From positions 1 through 61,300 of the forward strand of contig NZ_BAAAYN010000045.1 in assembly GCF_039536245.1 (NCBI RefSeq): a stretch of 61,300 nucleotides of DNA, read 5' to 3'. The number at the start of each line of letters is the position of its first letter. Position 1 is the stretch's first letter. The notes below the pieces were generated by a model that did not search any database, was not told where the DNA came from, and was given only the letters and a program-made list of their open reading frames with translations. Below, piece after piece: positions 44,989-55,000 of the stretch. A program made the position numbers and the translations under genes. The DNA is from Cryptosporangium minutisporangium. GTDB lineage: Bacteria > Actinomycetota > Actinomycetes > Mycobacteriales > Cryptosporangiaceae.

Positions 44989-45975
44989 CTACTTGATCGT
45001 CAGGTTGTTCAGGACGTACTCGCAGCCGTTCTTGATCTGCGACTCCTGGTCCGCCCACTGGCAGCGGAGCTGGATCTCCTTGGTGCCGTTGAACATGAAG
45101 TAGCTGTAGGCCTTCGCGGTGCCGAAGTCGAACTGGTAGAAGTACCCCTTGTACCCGTTGTAGGTCACGTTTTGCCGGGTTGAGGGGTCTTGCCCAATTC
45201 GCCGGACCAGGCCGTCGAACTCGGCCTCGAGGGTCGAGTCGCTCACCGTGCTGGTGTCGGCGGGCAGCGTGTAGGAGTCGAGGATCAGGAAGTCGTTGGC
45301 CTCGCTCGCGGACGTCGCCATCGCCGCGGTGTACTCGCTGCTCGCGCCGGTCGACTCCGAGCTCGGCGCGGTGACCTCCTGGAAGCCTGCCGGCAGCCGG
45401 GTGGTGAACGGCGCGCCGGCCGGGGCGACCTCGGGACGGCTGGTGTCGATCGACGGCCCGGCGCTCGGCGCCGCCGAGGTGGCGCCCGTCGTCGGGAGGC
45501 CGGTGATCGGCGCGCTCGGGGTCGGCTTCGCCGTGTCGTCGCCGTCGCCGTCACTGCCGGCGATCAGCCAGCCGCTGACGCCGCAGACCGCGATGATGAT
45601 GACGACCACCGCGACGATGCCGCCGACGATGATGCCGGTCTTGCTCTTCTGCGGCGGAGCCGGGGGCGGGAAGCCGCCGGGCGCACCATAGGCGGCGGCC
45701 GGGTTCGCGTACGGGTCCGCCCCGTAAGCCCCGGCGCTCGGGTTCGCGTACGGGTCGCCCGGGGGTAACGGCGCGGTCGGGTTCGCCGGCTGGCCGTACG
45801 GCACGCCCGACGACGGCTGCCCGTACGGACCGCCCGAGCCCGGCTGGTCGTAGGGAGACCCGGACTGGGGCTGGTTGTACGGAGTGCCCGACGACGGCTG
45901 GCCGTACGGACTCGCCGGCTGGCCGTACGGGTCGGACGGCTGCTGCCCATAGGGCTGGTTCGGGTCGTAGCTCAT
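44989..45975 (-). CDS. Single-pass membrane protein with Pro/Gln/Tyr/Gly-rich tail
   Basis: No named family recognised. Residues 1-110 are low complexity with PYGQP-type pentads. One transmembrane helix spans about 113-140 (TGIIVGGIVAVVVIIIAVCG). An outside Ser/Thr/Pro linker and a domain of about 150 residues follow (LPAGFQEVTAPSSESTGASS, YKGYFYQFDFGTAKAYSYFM), with two Cys near the end (RCQW, NGCEY) that may pair. It has the same architecture as the much larger protein at 27385-30198 but shares little sequence outside the repeats. The function is unknown. Confidence 0.82.
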   Translation of the reverse strand: MSYDPNQPYGQQPSDPYGQPASPYGQPSSGTPYNQPQSGSPYDQPGSGGPYGQPSSGVPYGQPANPTAPLPPGDPYANPSAGAYGADPYANPAAAYGAPGGFPPPAPPQKSKTGIIVGGIVAVVVIIIAVCGVSGWLIAGSDGDGDDTAKPTPSAPITGLPTTGATSAAPSAGPSIDTSRPEVAPAGAPFTTRLPAGFQEVTAPSSESTGASSEYTAAMATSASEANDFLILDSYTLPADTSTVSDSTLEAEFDGLVRRIGQDPSTRQNVTYNGYKGYFYQFDFGTAKAYSYFMFNGTKEIQLRCQWADQESQIKNGCEYVLNNLTIK

Positions 45976-46420
45976 GCGACGACCTCGCTCACGCTGTTGT
46001 CGACGCCCCGGGTCATCGGACCCGGTTCGAGCCAGCCGATCATCATCCCTACCTCGTTCCGTTCTCTCCGGTCGTTATGTTCAGCGCGCTCAGGACTGCG
46101 CTGAGTGGAATGCGGGGAGAGCAAGACAATCACCTCGGACGCTTCTCCGCACTAGTGGCGTGACCAGGCTGACGGCGGATCGCACCGTATCTCCTGGTTC
46201 GAGCGTCACGTCACTGGTATCTCTTGGGCTCACCGGCCCCGATTCCCACCAAGAATGCTGCGCCGGCCAGGATTTCGGTGTGCTGATGCCGACGCAAACA
46301 GTGTCGCGTACCGGACACAGTTGTCGCACAGTCCGTCAAGTAACACCGCCGATCGTGACAACTGGTCGGGGCGCCGTGCCGCACGTTCGTTCGGTCGGTG
46401 GCTGACCGTAGGCTTGACGG
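45976..46420. other. 445-base gene-free region
   Basis: This divergent spacer precedes both the membrane-protein gene (-) and tsaB (+). I find no ORF with family similarity, no RNA gene and no strong hairpin. TAGGCT at 46409-46414, six bases before the tsaB GTG, is the only convincing promoter element. The GAGCGAGG just before 45975 on the - strand can serve as Shine-Dalgarno. Confidence 0.5.
46409..46414 (+). promoter_or_regulatory. Candidate -10 of leaderless tsaB promoter
   Basis: TAGGCT lies six bases before the tsaB GTG with no Shine-Dalgarno in between, which fits leaderless initiation. Confidence 0.45.
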
Positions 46421-47137
46421 GTGCTGGCTCTGCTTGTCGATACCGCCACCGCGGCCGTGACCGTCGGCGTCGCCGAGTTCCCTGCTCCTTCCGGTGATGC
46501 GGGATCATCCCATGTCCTCGTCCGGGCCGAACACGTGGTGGTCGACGCCCGTCGGCACGGAGAAGCGCTGGCTCCCGGCATCGCCGTGGCGCTCGGCGAA
46601 GCGGGTATCACGGTCGGTGACCTGAACGCCGTCGTTGCGGGGGTCGGGCCCGGCCCGTTCACCGGCCTGCGGGTCGGCTTGGTCACCGCGGCCTCGCTGG
46701 CGGACGCGCTCGGTATTCCGGCGTACCCGGTCTGTTCGCTGGACGCCGTCGTGCCGGATCCTTCGGTGCGGGCGGGCCGGCCGCTGCTGGTCGCCACCGA
46801 CGCCCGGCGTCGCGAGGTGTACTGGGCGGTCTACGACGCCGCCGGCACGCGCGTCCACGGGCCCGACGTCGCGAAGCCCGCCGACCTGCGGGCGCGCCTC
46901 GACGCAGGTGAACTGGGCGCGGTCGACGACCTGCTCGCGGTCGGCAGCGGTGCGGCGCTCTACGCCGACGCGCTCGGGCTCCCGGTGGCCGAGCCGCTGT
47001 ACCCCAGCGTCGCCGGTCTGGCGCGGCTAGGCGCCGATCGGGTCCTGGCGAAGGCTCCTGCCGAGCCGCTCACCCCGATGTACTTGCGCCGGCCCGACGC
47101 CGTCGAGCCGGGCGCCGCCAAGTCGGTGCTGCGGTGA
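46421..47137 (+). CDS. tsaB: tRNA t6A biosynthesis protein TsaB
   Basis: TsaB is the non-catalytic ASKHA-fold partner of TsaD in t6A37 synthesis. The 238 residues start [20 protein letters not shown] and contain [20 protein letters not shown] and the [13 protein letters not shown] segment typical of the family. The ATP-binding loop is partly degenerate, as is usual for TsaB. The start is GTG, probably leaderless. The stop overlaps rimI (GTGA). The order tsaB-rimI-tsaD is conserved in many bacteria. Confidence 0.94.
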   Translation: MLALLVDTATAAVTVGVAEFPAPSGDAGSSHVLVRAEHVVVDARRHGEALAPGIAVALGEAGITVGDLNAVVAGVGPGPFTGLRVGLVTAASLADALGIPAYPVCSLDAVVPDPSVRAGRPLLVATDARRREVYWAVYDAAGTRVHGPDVAKPADLRARLDAGELGAVDDLLAVGSGAALYADALGLPVAEPLYPSVAGLARLGADRVLAKAPAEPLTPMYLRRPDAVEPGAAKSVLR

Positions 47138-47610
47138 TCGAGGCCGCGAGCCGGGTCGTCCTGGCGCCGATGCGCTGGTGGCACATCGATGCGCTCGGGC
47201 CGATCGAGCACGACCTGTTCGGCGACGAGGAGTGGTCGCCCGGGATGTTCTGGTCCGAGCTCGCCCAGGTCGCCACCCGGTGGTACCGGGTGGCGCTGGA
47301 CGGAGAGGAACTGGTGGGCTACGCCGGGCTCTGCGTCTACGGGCCGGAGGAGGCCTGGGTGCAGAACATCGCGGTCCGCCGCGACCGCCAGGGCCACGGA
47401 CTCGGGCGCCGGCTGTTGGACGAGTTGCTCGACGAGGCGGTGCGACGTGGTGCCCAGCAGGTGCTGCTGGAGGTGCGAGCCGACAACGCCTCGGCTCAGC
47501 GACTCTACGCTCGCCGCGGGTTCGAGGCGGTGGGGCTCCGCCGCGGCTACTACCAACCCAGCGGCGTCGACGCGGTCGTGATGCGCTGGGAAGCAATAGG
47601 AGAGCGATGA
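47134..47610 (+). CDS. rimI: Ribosomal protein S18 N-alpha-acetyltransferase (GNAT)
   Basis: A 158-residue GCN5-type acetyltransferase. The acetyl-CoA loop is [19 protein letters not shown], with flanking AWVQNIAV and [20 protein letters not shown]. Position between tsaB and tsaD supports RimI, which acetylates the N-terminus of S18 and possibly other proteins. GNAT function cannot be fixed by sequence alone. It overlaps tsaB by four bases and tsaD by four bases (ATGA). Confidence 0.9.
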   Translation: MIEAASRVVLAPMRWWHIDALGPIEHDLFGDEEWSPGMFWSELAQVATRWYRVALDGEELVGYAGLCVYGPEEAWVQNIAVRRDRQGHGLGRRLLDELLDEAVRRGAQQVLLEVRADNASAQRLYARRGFEAVGLRRGYYQPSGVDAVVMRWEAIGER

Positions 47611-48689
47611 ACGCGATGGCCGACGAGCCGTTGGTGTTGGGAATCGAGACGTCCTGTGACGAGACCGGGGTCGGCATCGTCCGCGGGTACTCGCTGCTCG
47701 CCGATGCGGTCGCGTCCAGCGTCGATCAGCACGCCCGCTTCGGCGGCGTGGTGCCCGAGGTGGCCAGCCGCGCGCACCTGGAGGCGATGGTCCCGACGGT
47801 GCACCGCGCACTCGACGACGCCGGCGTGACGCTCTCCGACGTGGACGCGATCGCGGTGACCGCCGGGCCGGGGCTCGCCGGCGCGCTGCTGGTCGGCGTC
47901 GCAGCGGCGAAGGCGTACGCGCTGGCGCTGGACAAGCCGCTCTACGGCGTCAACCACCTGGCTGCCCACGTCGCGGTCGACACGCTGGAGCACGGGCCGC
48001 TACCCGAGCCGGCGATCGCGATGCTGGTCTCCGGTGGACACTCGTCGCTGCTGCTCGTCGACGACCTCACCGGCGACGTGCAGCCGCTCGGCGCGACGAT
48101 CGACGACGCGGCGGGGGAGGCGTTCGACAAGGTCGCCCGGGTGCTCGGGCTGCCGTTCCCCGGCGGACCGCCGATCGACAAGGCGGCTCGCGAGGGCGAC
48201 CCGGCGGCGATCGGCTTCCCGCGCGGGCTCACCGGGCCGCGCGACCTCGCCGAGCACCGGTTCGACTTCTCGTTCTCCGGGCTCAAGACGGCGGTTGCGC
48301 GCTGGGTCGAGACCCGGCAACGAGCCGGCGAACCCGTCCCGGTGGCGGACGTGGCCGCGTCGTTCCAGGAGGCGGTGGCCGACGTGCTGACCGCGAAGGC
48401 GATCGACGCCTGCCGGAAGCACGGCGTCGACACGCTGCTGATCGGCGGTGGGGTCGCGGCCAACTCACGGCTGCGGGCGCTCGCCGCCGACCGGTGTGAC
48501 GCCGCCCGCATCCGGTTGCGGGTGCCGCGGCCGAAGCTCTGCACCGACAACGGGGCGATGGTGGCCGCGCTCGGGTCCCGGCTGGTCGCGGCCGGTGTGA
48601 CGCCGTCGCCGCTCGACCTGCCCGCCGACTCGTCCCTCCCGGTGACCGAAGTCGTGATGGCGGCGCACGAAGTGGGCGCAGAGACGTGA
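47607..48689 (+). CDS. tsaD: tRNA t6A threonylcarbamoyltransferase TsaD
   Basis: The catalytic subunit that transfers threonylcarbamoyl to A37 of tRNA. The 360 residues contain [15 protein letters not shown], the iron-binding His pair in [21 protein letters not shown], the nucleotide-binding [13 protein letters not shown] and the C-terminal metal Asp in [12 protein letters not shown]. The start ATG at 47607 overlaps the rimI stop; ATG at 47616 is an alternative. It works with tsaB and tsaE in this window; tsaC is not in the window. Confidence 0.95.
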   Translation: MNAMADEPLVLGIETSCDETGVGIVRGYSLLADAVASSVDQHARFGGVVPEVASRAHLEAMVPTVHRALDDAGVTLSDVDAIAVTAGPGLAGALLVGVAAAKAYALALDKPLYGVNHLAAHVAVDTLEHGPLPEPAIAMLVSGGHSSLLLVDDLTGDVQPLGATIDDAAGEAFDKVARVLGLPFPGGPPIDKAAREGDPAAIGFPRGLTGPRDLAEHRFDFSFSGLKTAVARWVETRQRAGEPVPVADVAASFQEAVADVLTAKAIDACRKHGVDTLLIGGGVAANSRLRALAADRCDAARIRLRVPRPKLCTDNGAMVAALGSRLVAAGVTPSPLDLPADSSLPVTEVVMAAHEVGAET

Positions 48690-48940
48690 TCGTCCGGATG
48701 GTGGAGATGGCCGCTCACCCCGAGGCGCACCAGGACTTGGTCGACTGGGCGTGCGCGGTCGCGGTGCCGGAGCTGGAGCGGAACCTCGACCACGTCAGCT
48801 CGGAGGTCTTCACGTCGACCGACAACCGGCTGGTGGTGATCTCCCGCTGGCGCTCGTCGCCGGTCGCGCTCGCCGACCCGCCCCGGCACTGGCTGCGCCG
48901 GGAAGCGCACTCCTGGGACTTCAGCCCGGTGGACCGGTGA
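48686..48940 (+). CDS. Hypothetical 84-aa protein in tsaD operon
   Basis: A soluble 84-residue protein starting at GTG inside the tsaD stop (GTGA) and ending inside the nucleoside hydrolase start (GTGA), so it is translationally coupled on both sides and very likely real. The pattern ([20 protein letters not shown] at the start, then VVISRWRS and WDFSPVDR) suggests a small ferredoxin-like fold of the antibiotic-biosynthesis-monooxygenase sort. The similarity is weak and I assign no function. Confidence 0.7.
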   Translation: MIVRMVEMAAHPEAHQDLVDWACAVAVPELERNLDHVSSEVFTSTDNRLVVISRWRSSPVALADPPRHWLRREAHSWDFSPVDR

Positions 48941-49905
48941 GCGCGGTGCGGCCGATTCCCGTCATCCTCGACGTCGACACCGGCGTCGACGACGCGCTGG
49001 CGCTGCTGCTGGCCGTCCGGTCACCGTCGTTGGACGTGCGCGGGGTCACCTGCGTCGCCGGTAACACGGGTCTCGAGCCGGTCGTGGCGAACACGCTCCG
49101 GGTGCTCGACGTCGCCGGAGCGCCGCCGGATCTGCCGGTAGCGGCCGGCGCACGGCGTCCGCTGCTCGACCCACGTCTCCACACCCCCCAGACGGCCGAG
49201 CACGTCCACGGCGCCGACGGCCTGGCCGACCTGGGTTTGACGGACTCGTCCCGGGCTCTCGACCCGCGACCGGCCGTGGAGCTGCTCCGCGACCTGCTGC
49301 TGGGCTCGGACGTTCCGATCACCCTGGTGCCGCTGGCGCCGATGACGAACATCGCGCTGCTGCTCCGGAGCTACCCCGAGGTGCGGCCGAAGATCGAACA
49401 GATAGTGCTGATGGGCGGGGCGGTCAACGGCGGCAACGTGACCGCGGCGGCCGAGTTCAACGTCTTCGTCGACCCCGAGGCCGCCGCGATCGTGTTCGGC
49501 GCCGGGGTGCCGCTCACGATGTACGGGCTCGACGTCTTCTACTCGGTGCGGGTCGCGGAGGCCGACGCGGCGGACATGGCGGCCTCGGACGTGTCGTCCG
49601 CTCGGCTCGCCGGTCAGCTGCTGCGCTACCGGATGGCCGGTCGTGACTCGGCGGAGATCGGTGACGCCGGTGCGGTCGCCGCGGTGATCGCGCCGGAGGG
49701 CCTGCTAACGGAGGCGCTTCCGGTGCGGGTAGAACTCGACGGGCAGTACACCCGTGGCTGCACGGTGGTCGATCGGCGCGCGGCGAGCGACCGCGACTGG
49801 GATCCGCACCGCGATCATCCGGCCGCGGTGGTCGACGTCGCACTCGGAGTGGACGCCGCCCGCTACGCGAAGCTCTTCGTCGACACCGTGAGCCGCCCGG
49901 CGTAA
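48937..49905 (+). CDS. Nucleoside hydrolase (inosine-uridine type)
   Basis: Cleaves N-ribosidic bonds of nucleosides to ribose and base. The 322 residues carry the calcium-binding signature DVDTGVDDALALLLA near the N-terminus. The conserved CVAGNTGLEPVVANTLRVL, VPLAPMTNIALLL and LMGGAVNGGNVTAAAEFN, with ligand residues of the IU-NH family, follow. The start is GTG, overlapping the 84-aa gene by four bases. Substrate preference cannot be read from the sequence. Confidence 0.92.
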   Translation: MSAVRPIPVILDVDTGVDDALALLLAVRSPSLDVRGVTCVAGNTGLEPVVANTLRVLDVAGAPPDLPVAAGARRPLLDPRLHTPQTAEHVHGADGLADLGLTDSSRALDPRPAVELLRDLLLGSDVPITLVPLAPMTNIALLLRSYPEVRPKIEQIVLMGGAVNGGNVTAAAEFNVFVDPEAAAIVFGAGVPLTMYGLDVFYSVRVAEADAADMAASDVSSARLAGQLLRYRMAGRDSAEIGDAGAVAAVIAPEGLLTEALPVRVELDGQYTRGCTVVDRRAASDRDWDPHRDHPAAVVDVALGVDAARYAKLFVDTVSRPA

Positions 49906-49956
49906 CCAGCGCCCGCTGCTTTCCCGAATACCCGCCGCCGCCGGCGCGGGAGGAGG

Positions 49957-50019
49957 GGCGGTTTTCCGAAGGTCAACCTCTCAGCGGCCCGGGAGAGGTG
50001 GTCTTCCCGAAAATCCGCC
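49957..50019. repeat. Intergenic palindromic repeat, copy B
   Basis: Between convergent nucleoside hydrolase and methyltransferase genes. The left half (49957-49982) pairs imperfectly with the right half to give a long hairpin, GGCGG...CTCTC against GAGAG...CCGCC. It shares the 20-base core GAGAGGTGGTCTTCCCGAAA with copy A in inverted orientation. An extra TTTCCCGAA half-site lies at about 49920. Confidence 0.6.
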
Positions 50020-50041
50020 ACTCGGCGGTGCGGGCAGAGCC

Positions 50042-51247
50042 TTACGTCGGTTCGCAGAGTAGGGCTAGGGGGGCGGTGCCCACGCGGGTGAGGATCAGCG
50101 TGGCGGCGTTCGGCCCGTTCAGCTTGAGTTGCGGACGCAACTGTTCCGGCGTCACCGCGGTGCCGCGCTTCTTGATCTCTACCCGGCCGACGCCCCGGCG
50201 GGCCAGCTCCGCGCGGAGCCGCTTCACACCGAACGGGAGCACGGCGTCGACCCGGTACGCCCGGGCGAACGGCGTCGGCCGGAGTTCGTCGGTGGTGAGG
50301 TAGGCGATCGCCGGATCGAGCAGTCGGCCGTCGATCCGGTCGGCCAGCTCGGCGACGAGGTGCGCTCGGATCACGGCGCCGTCGGGGTCGTACAGGTAAC
50401 TCCCGATCTCCCCGACCGGTGCCTCGCGGTCGCCGGCGCCGGTGAGCTCGGCCCCTCCTGCGGTGTTCAGGTTGGGGGCGGTGGTCACCACGGAGGGGCC
50501 GGGGAGAAGGGTCGCTCGGCGGGGGACGGACGCGAGCGGGCCGAACCAGAGCGCGGCCTCGACGACGTCACCCCGCTCCGACACCCACTCCGCCTCGGCG
50601 CCCGGCGGGATCCGGTCGTGGTCGATACCGGGCGCGACCTTCACAGTGGTCCTGGGGATCCGCTCGGCCAGCGCCAGCAGGAACGACCACGGTGGCGAGT
50701 AGGCGTCCGGGTCGAACACGCGGCGGCCCTTGGCTCGGCGCGCCGGGTCGCAGAACGCGGCGTCGTACCCGTCGAGGTCCACTGCTGTCGCGTCCGCGCA
50801 CACGACGCGGGCTCGGTCGGCGAGCTCCAGCGCCTCGATGTTCGCGGCCACCACCGCCGCGGTCACCGGGTCTCGCTCGACGCCGGTCACGTCCAGGCCG
50901 GCGCGGGCGAGCGCGATCAGGTCGGCGCCGGCTCCACAGCCCAGGTCGAGGACGCGTGTCGCGCCGCTCGCGGCAATCCGGTCCGCTCGACGCGTGGCCA
51001 CCGTCCGGCGGGTGGCTTGCTCGACGGCGTCGTCAGTGAAGAGCATGGCGGCAGCGTCGGACCCGAGCTTGACCGCGGCGGAGCGGCGGAGCCGCTGTTG
51101 GGTGAGCGCGAGCGAGACCAGGTGCGGGTCGTGGCCGGCCGCGCGGAGCCGAGTGGCCAGCGCGAGCGGCTCACCCGCGTCGCTCGCGGCCGCCAGCGCC
51201 GCCACCCCGGCGGGGGACCGCAGCGCCTCGACGTCGGAAACCTCCAC
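50042..51247 (-). CDS. SAM-dependent methyltransferase, THUMP-like
   Basis: A 401-residue class I methyltransferase. An N-terminal helical region (about 1-90) precedes SAM motif I VLDLGCGAGAD (99-109), the acidic motif GVERDP, and FCDPARRAKG, a D-P-x-R variant of the catalytic motif. The C-terminal region (VKRLRAELARRGVGRVEIKK) matches the THUMP-like domain found with these actinobacterial proteins. The substrate is unknown, likely RNA. The start is GTG at 51247. The DUF72 gene lies 12 bases upstream on the same strand. Confidence 0.85.
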   Translation of the reverse strand: MEVSDVEALRSPAGVAALAAASDAGEPLALATRLRAAGHDPHLVSLALTQQRLRRSAAVKLGSDAAAMLFTDDAVEQATRRTVATRRADRIAASGATRVLDLGCGAGADLIALARAGLDVTGVERDPVTAAVVAANIEALELADRARVVCADATAVDLDGYDAAFCDPARRAKGRRVFDPDAYSPPWSFLLALAERIPRTTVKVAPGIDHDRIPPGAEAEWVSERGDVVEAALWFGPLASVPRRATLLPGPSVVTTAPNLNTAGGAELTGAGDREAPVGEIGSYLYDPDGAVIRAHLVAELADRIDGRLLDPAIAYLTTDELRPTPFARAYRVDAVLPFGVKRLRAELARRGVGRVEIKKRGTAVTPEQLRPQLKLNGPNAATLILTRVGTAPLALLCEPT

Positions 51248-51259
51248 GGAGGGACATCC

Positions 51260-52009
51260 TCACACGGCGACCACCGGAGCCCCGCGACGGGAGAGCGCCC
51301 GCGCGATCTCACCGGCGTCGACGATCGCCGCGCCGCCGGGGTCGTTGTTCAGGTAGACGTAGACGTCCTCGCGGGCGGTGTAGGTGTGGATGAGGCGGTC
51401 CGCCCAGGTCTGTAGGGCTTGGCGCCCGTAGCGCGGACGGGGGTTCGCGCGGCCTTCGTGCAGGCGGAGGTAACCCCAGTCGGTGGTGCGCCAGCGCGGC
51501 GTCACCGGGCGGCCGAGGCGGTCGGCCCAGCAGAGCGCCGCGCCGTGCTTCTCCAGGACCGCCCTGACCTCCGTGCTCCACCACGACTCGTGCCGGGGCT
51601 CGACCGCCACCCGGGTTCCCCGCGGAAATGCGGCCAGGCAGGCGTCCAGGAGCGCAGCGTCGGCGCGCAAAGTGGGCGGCAGCTGCAGCAGCACGGGGCC
51701 CAGCCGATCGCCGAGTGCGGCGGCGCGGTCCATCAGCCGCGCGACCGGCTCTTCCGGGTCGGCCAGTCGCTTGACGTGCGTCAGGTACCGGCTGGCCTTC
51801 ACGGTGACGACGAAGCCCTCCGGGGTCCGGGCGCGCCAGTCGGCGAACGTGGACTTTTCCGGCAGCCGGTAGAACGCGTTGTTCACCTCGACGGTCGGGA
51901 ACTGCGTGGCGTAATACTCCAGCCAGGATCGCTGCGGAACGTCCACCGGGTAGAACCGTTCGCGCCAGTCGCGGTACTGCCATCCGGAGGTTCCCACCCA
52001 CGCCGGCAT
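51260..52009 (-). CDS. DUF72 family protein
   Basis: A 249-residue DUF72 (YecE-type) TIM-barrel protein: GTSGWQYRDWRERFYP at the N-terminus, YYATQFPTVEVNNAFYRLP, VTVKASRYLTHVKRL, VLLQLPPTLRAD, VAVEPRHESWW and YVYLNNDPGG. The biochemical role of DUF72 is unproven. The start is ATG at 52009 with AAGGAG upstream. It lies 12 bases before the methyltransferase gene and may share a transcript. A second, more distant DUF72 gene lies at 56686-57573. Confidence 0.9.
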   Translation of the reverse strand: MPAWVGTSGWQYRDWRERFYPVDVPQRSWLEYYATQFPTVEVNNAFYRLPEKSTFADWRARTPEGFVVTVKASRYLTHVKRLADPEEPVARLMDRAAALGDRLGPVLLQLPPTLRADAALLDACLAAFPRGTRVAVEPRHESWWSTEVRAVLEKHGAALCWADRLGRPVTPRWRTTDWGYLRLHEGRANPRPRYGRQALQTWADRLIHTYTAREDVYVYLNNDPGGAAIVDAGEIARALSRRGAPVVAV

Positions 52010-52082
52010 GCGGTCTCCTTCTCGAGTCGAGCGCCCGCCTGCGGTTTTCCCTGTCCGGCCGAATTGATCCACGAGCCGAGGG

Positions 52083-55000
52083 GTGAACACGTTGAACCGG
52101 GGCGCGCTCAACCGCGTGATCGCTAACGAGTCGGTGGCGAGCGACGGTGCTCACGACGCTGCTGTAGCCGGGGAGCCGAAGGAGCCGCACGAGCCATGGG
52201 AACCTGCGGTGGCTGACGGACGGCGCGCATCGGGTGGCTGGGTCGAGTTCGAGGTCCGGTCGGAGGGCCTGGAGAAACCCGGGCGCGACTACGGAGGCCT
52301 GCTCGGGTACGGCGATCCGGACGAGTTCGGGTTCGGCGACGACCGCGGACGGGTTGCGTCGGACTACCCGATGACGTCGGACTACTCGACGGGAGACCTG
52401 GAGTCGGCGTACGGGGGGCCACCGGGCCACGGACCCGGTTCGCCGGCGTACGACCCCGGCTCCCCGCCGTACGACTACGACGACGGGCTCGCGCTCGGGG
52501 CGATGTCCGCGTACGACCCGGGCGGTCCGTCGTACCGCTACGAAGCCGACTACGGGCCAGGCGGGGCGCCCGGCTACGGCGGGGCGCCCGGCTACGGCGG
52601 GGCGCTCGGCTACGGCGGGGCGCCTGGTTACGGCGGGTTGCTGGCGATCGAGTCCGGAGCGTCCGCACCCGCATCCGCGCCTCCGTCGTCGCCCCATCCG
52701 CCGGAGCCCGGGAACCTCCCGGTGCTCGCCGGACGCGCGGTCGAGCTGCGCGATCGCGTCCGGGCACCGATCCCGGTACCGGCCACCCTCGCCCAGGTGC
52801 AGGACCTGCTGTTCGACCCGACCGGTGTCGTCCCGGTCGGGCTGGCGTCGGAGTGGCTGCGACCGGAGGCGGGCATCGTTCCCACTCAGGTCCGCCCCGA
52901 GGTCGACGAGCTGGTCGCCTGGGCCACCCAGGCCGACCGCGGGCCTGTGATGCGGTTGCTCTGCGGTGCGGGCGGCCAGGGCAAGACCCATGCCGCCCGG
53001 CAGATCTGCGCGACGCTGGAAGAGCAGGGCTGGCTGGCGGGCTTCCTCACGCTGCCACCGGCGACCTGGCGGACGACCGGCCCGGACGACCTGGCGATGA
53101 CCGGACCGGATCAGCGGCACTGGGAACAGCGACTGCGGCGCGCTCCGGAGCTGATCGCCGGTATCCGGGCCGTCGCCGAGCTGCGCACCCCGACGTTGCT
53201 GGTCGTGGACCAGGCCGAGTCGGTCGGTCCGTTGGTCGGCGAGCTGCTCGCCACGATCGACGAGTACGGCGCCGCGCCGTGGATCCGCGTCCTGCTGCTC
53301 GCGCGGTCGCCCGAGGGATGGTTCACGGATCTCTGCGAGGCCCATCGTCTGCGGTCCTGGGTGTCGCCGACGCCGGTCTGGCTGCCGGCGCTGTCCCAGC
53401 AGCTCGGACCGTCCACGGCGGTCGCGGTGTGGCGGGAGGCGGTGGCCGCGTTCGCCGACCGCGCGGTCGCCGACGGGGTGCTGCCCTCGGTCGACCTCGG
53501 GCGCTTGACGTCGCCGACGCCGCCCGGTCTCTGGGCGACGACGCTCGACTTCTACGCCGACGCCGCGCTGCGGGTGCTGGACGCCACCGCGCCCTCACTG
53601 CGTCGGCACACCCGGAGGGACGGCGGCGGACCGGATCCGGTGTCCGGCGTACTGGCCTACGAACGCCGGCAGGTCTCGGCGGTGCTCGCCGCTGCGGGGT
53701 GCGCGATCGAGGACAGCCAGCGCGACTGGGCGATGGCGGTCGTCAGCCTGCTGCCCGCGGCCACGCCGGAGGCGGCGGTGCGGGCGCTGCGGGCGGTGCC
53801 TGCGCCCTGGCAGGTGCCGCCGGACCGGAGGACCGAGGTGGCGATCGCGCTGGCTCGGCTCTACCGCGGCACGGCCGAGCAGGGCTGGTCACCGCCGCGC
53901 CCGGCGCGGCTCGCCGACGCCCACCTGCTGGACCTGGCCGGCAGCCTGGCCGATCCGGAGTGGGCGGCCGTGATGTCGAGCATCTGCGGGGACGCCGACC
54001 CGCTCGCGGCGCTGCACGCGGCCACCACGTTGATCCGCTGCCTGTCGGCGCCGACCCCCTCACGGCGTCAGGAGCGGGCCAAGAACCGGATCAGCGTCTC
54101 GCTGCCGTGGCTGCTGCGGACCTCGCCCAGCCGGTACGCGGTGCCGCTGACGCTGTTGGCGCCGGTCCGCTACACAAAAGCGATCACCGACCTGATCAGC
54201 GCCAGGGAACTGCCGCTGGAGACCGTGCGGCAACTGGACTCGCTCGTCCTGTCGGTCGGGTTCACCCCCAGTCGGGCAGCGATCGCGGCCGCCGTCTCCG
54301 AGCGGTTGGTCGCGGCCGCGCGTCCGGGTGCCGATCCCCAGCCGGCCGAGCTCAGCGAGTACGCCCGCTGCCTGAACAACCTCGGGATTCGCCTCACCGC
54401 GCTGGGCCGGATCGAGGATGCCCTGGAGCCCGCCGAGGACGCCGTCGCGGTGCAGCGGCGGCTCGCGCTGGCTGACCCGGCCACCTACCTGCCTGACCTG
54501 GCGATGTCGTTGGACCTGCTCAGCGCCGGGCTGGCCGAGGCCGGACGTCCGGAGGAGGCCCTGCCGCCGGCCGAGGAGGCGGCGGTGGCGTACCGGCGGC
54601 TGGCCGCGCAGGACTCGGTCGGCTACCTGCCGGACCTGGCCGGCGCGCTGAACACGCTCGGGATCCGGCTCACCGAGACCGGTCACCGGGACGCCGCGCT
54701 CGAGCCGGTGGAGGAGGCGGTCTCGGTCTGTCGGCGGCTCGCCGTCATCGATCGGGCGACTTACCAGCCCGAGCTGGCGTTCTCGCTGACGAACCTGAGC
54801 ATCACGCTGGCGGACCTGGAGCGCTGGGAGGAGTCGATCGAGCCCGCCGAGGAGGCCGTGGTGGTCTACCGGCGGCTGGTGGCCGCCGACTCGGTGGCGC
54901 ACCTACCGGCGCTGGCGCTCGCGCTGAACAACCTCGGCAACCGCCTGGCCGAGACCGGGCGGCGGGCCGACGCGCTGGAGCCGGCCGAGGAGGCGGTGGT

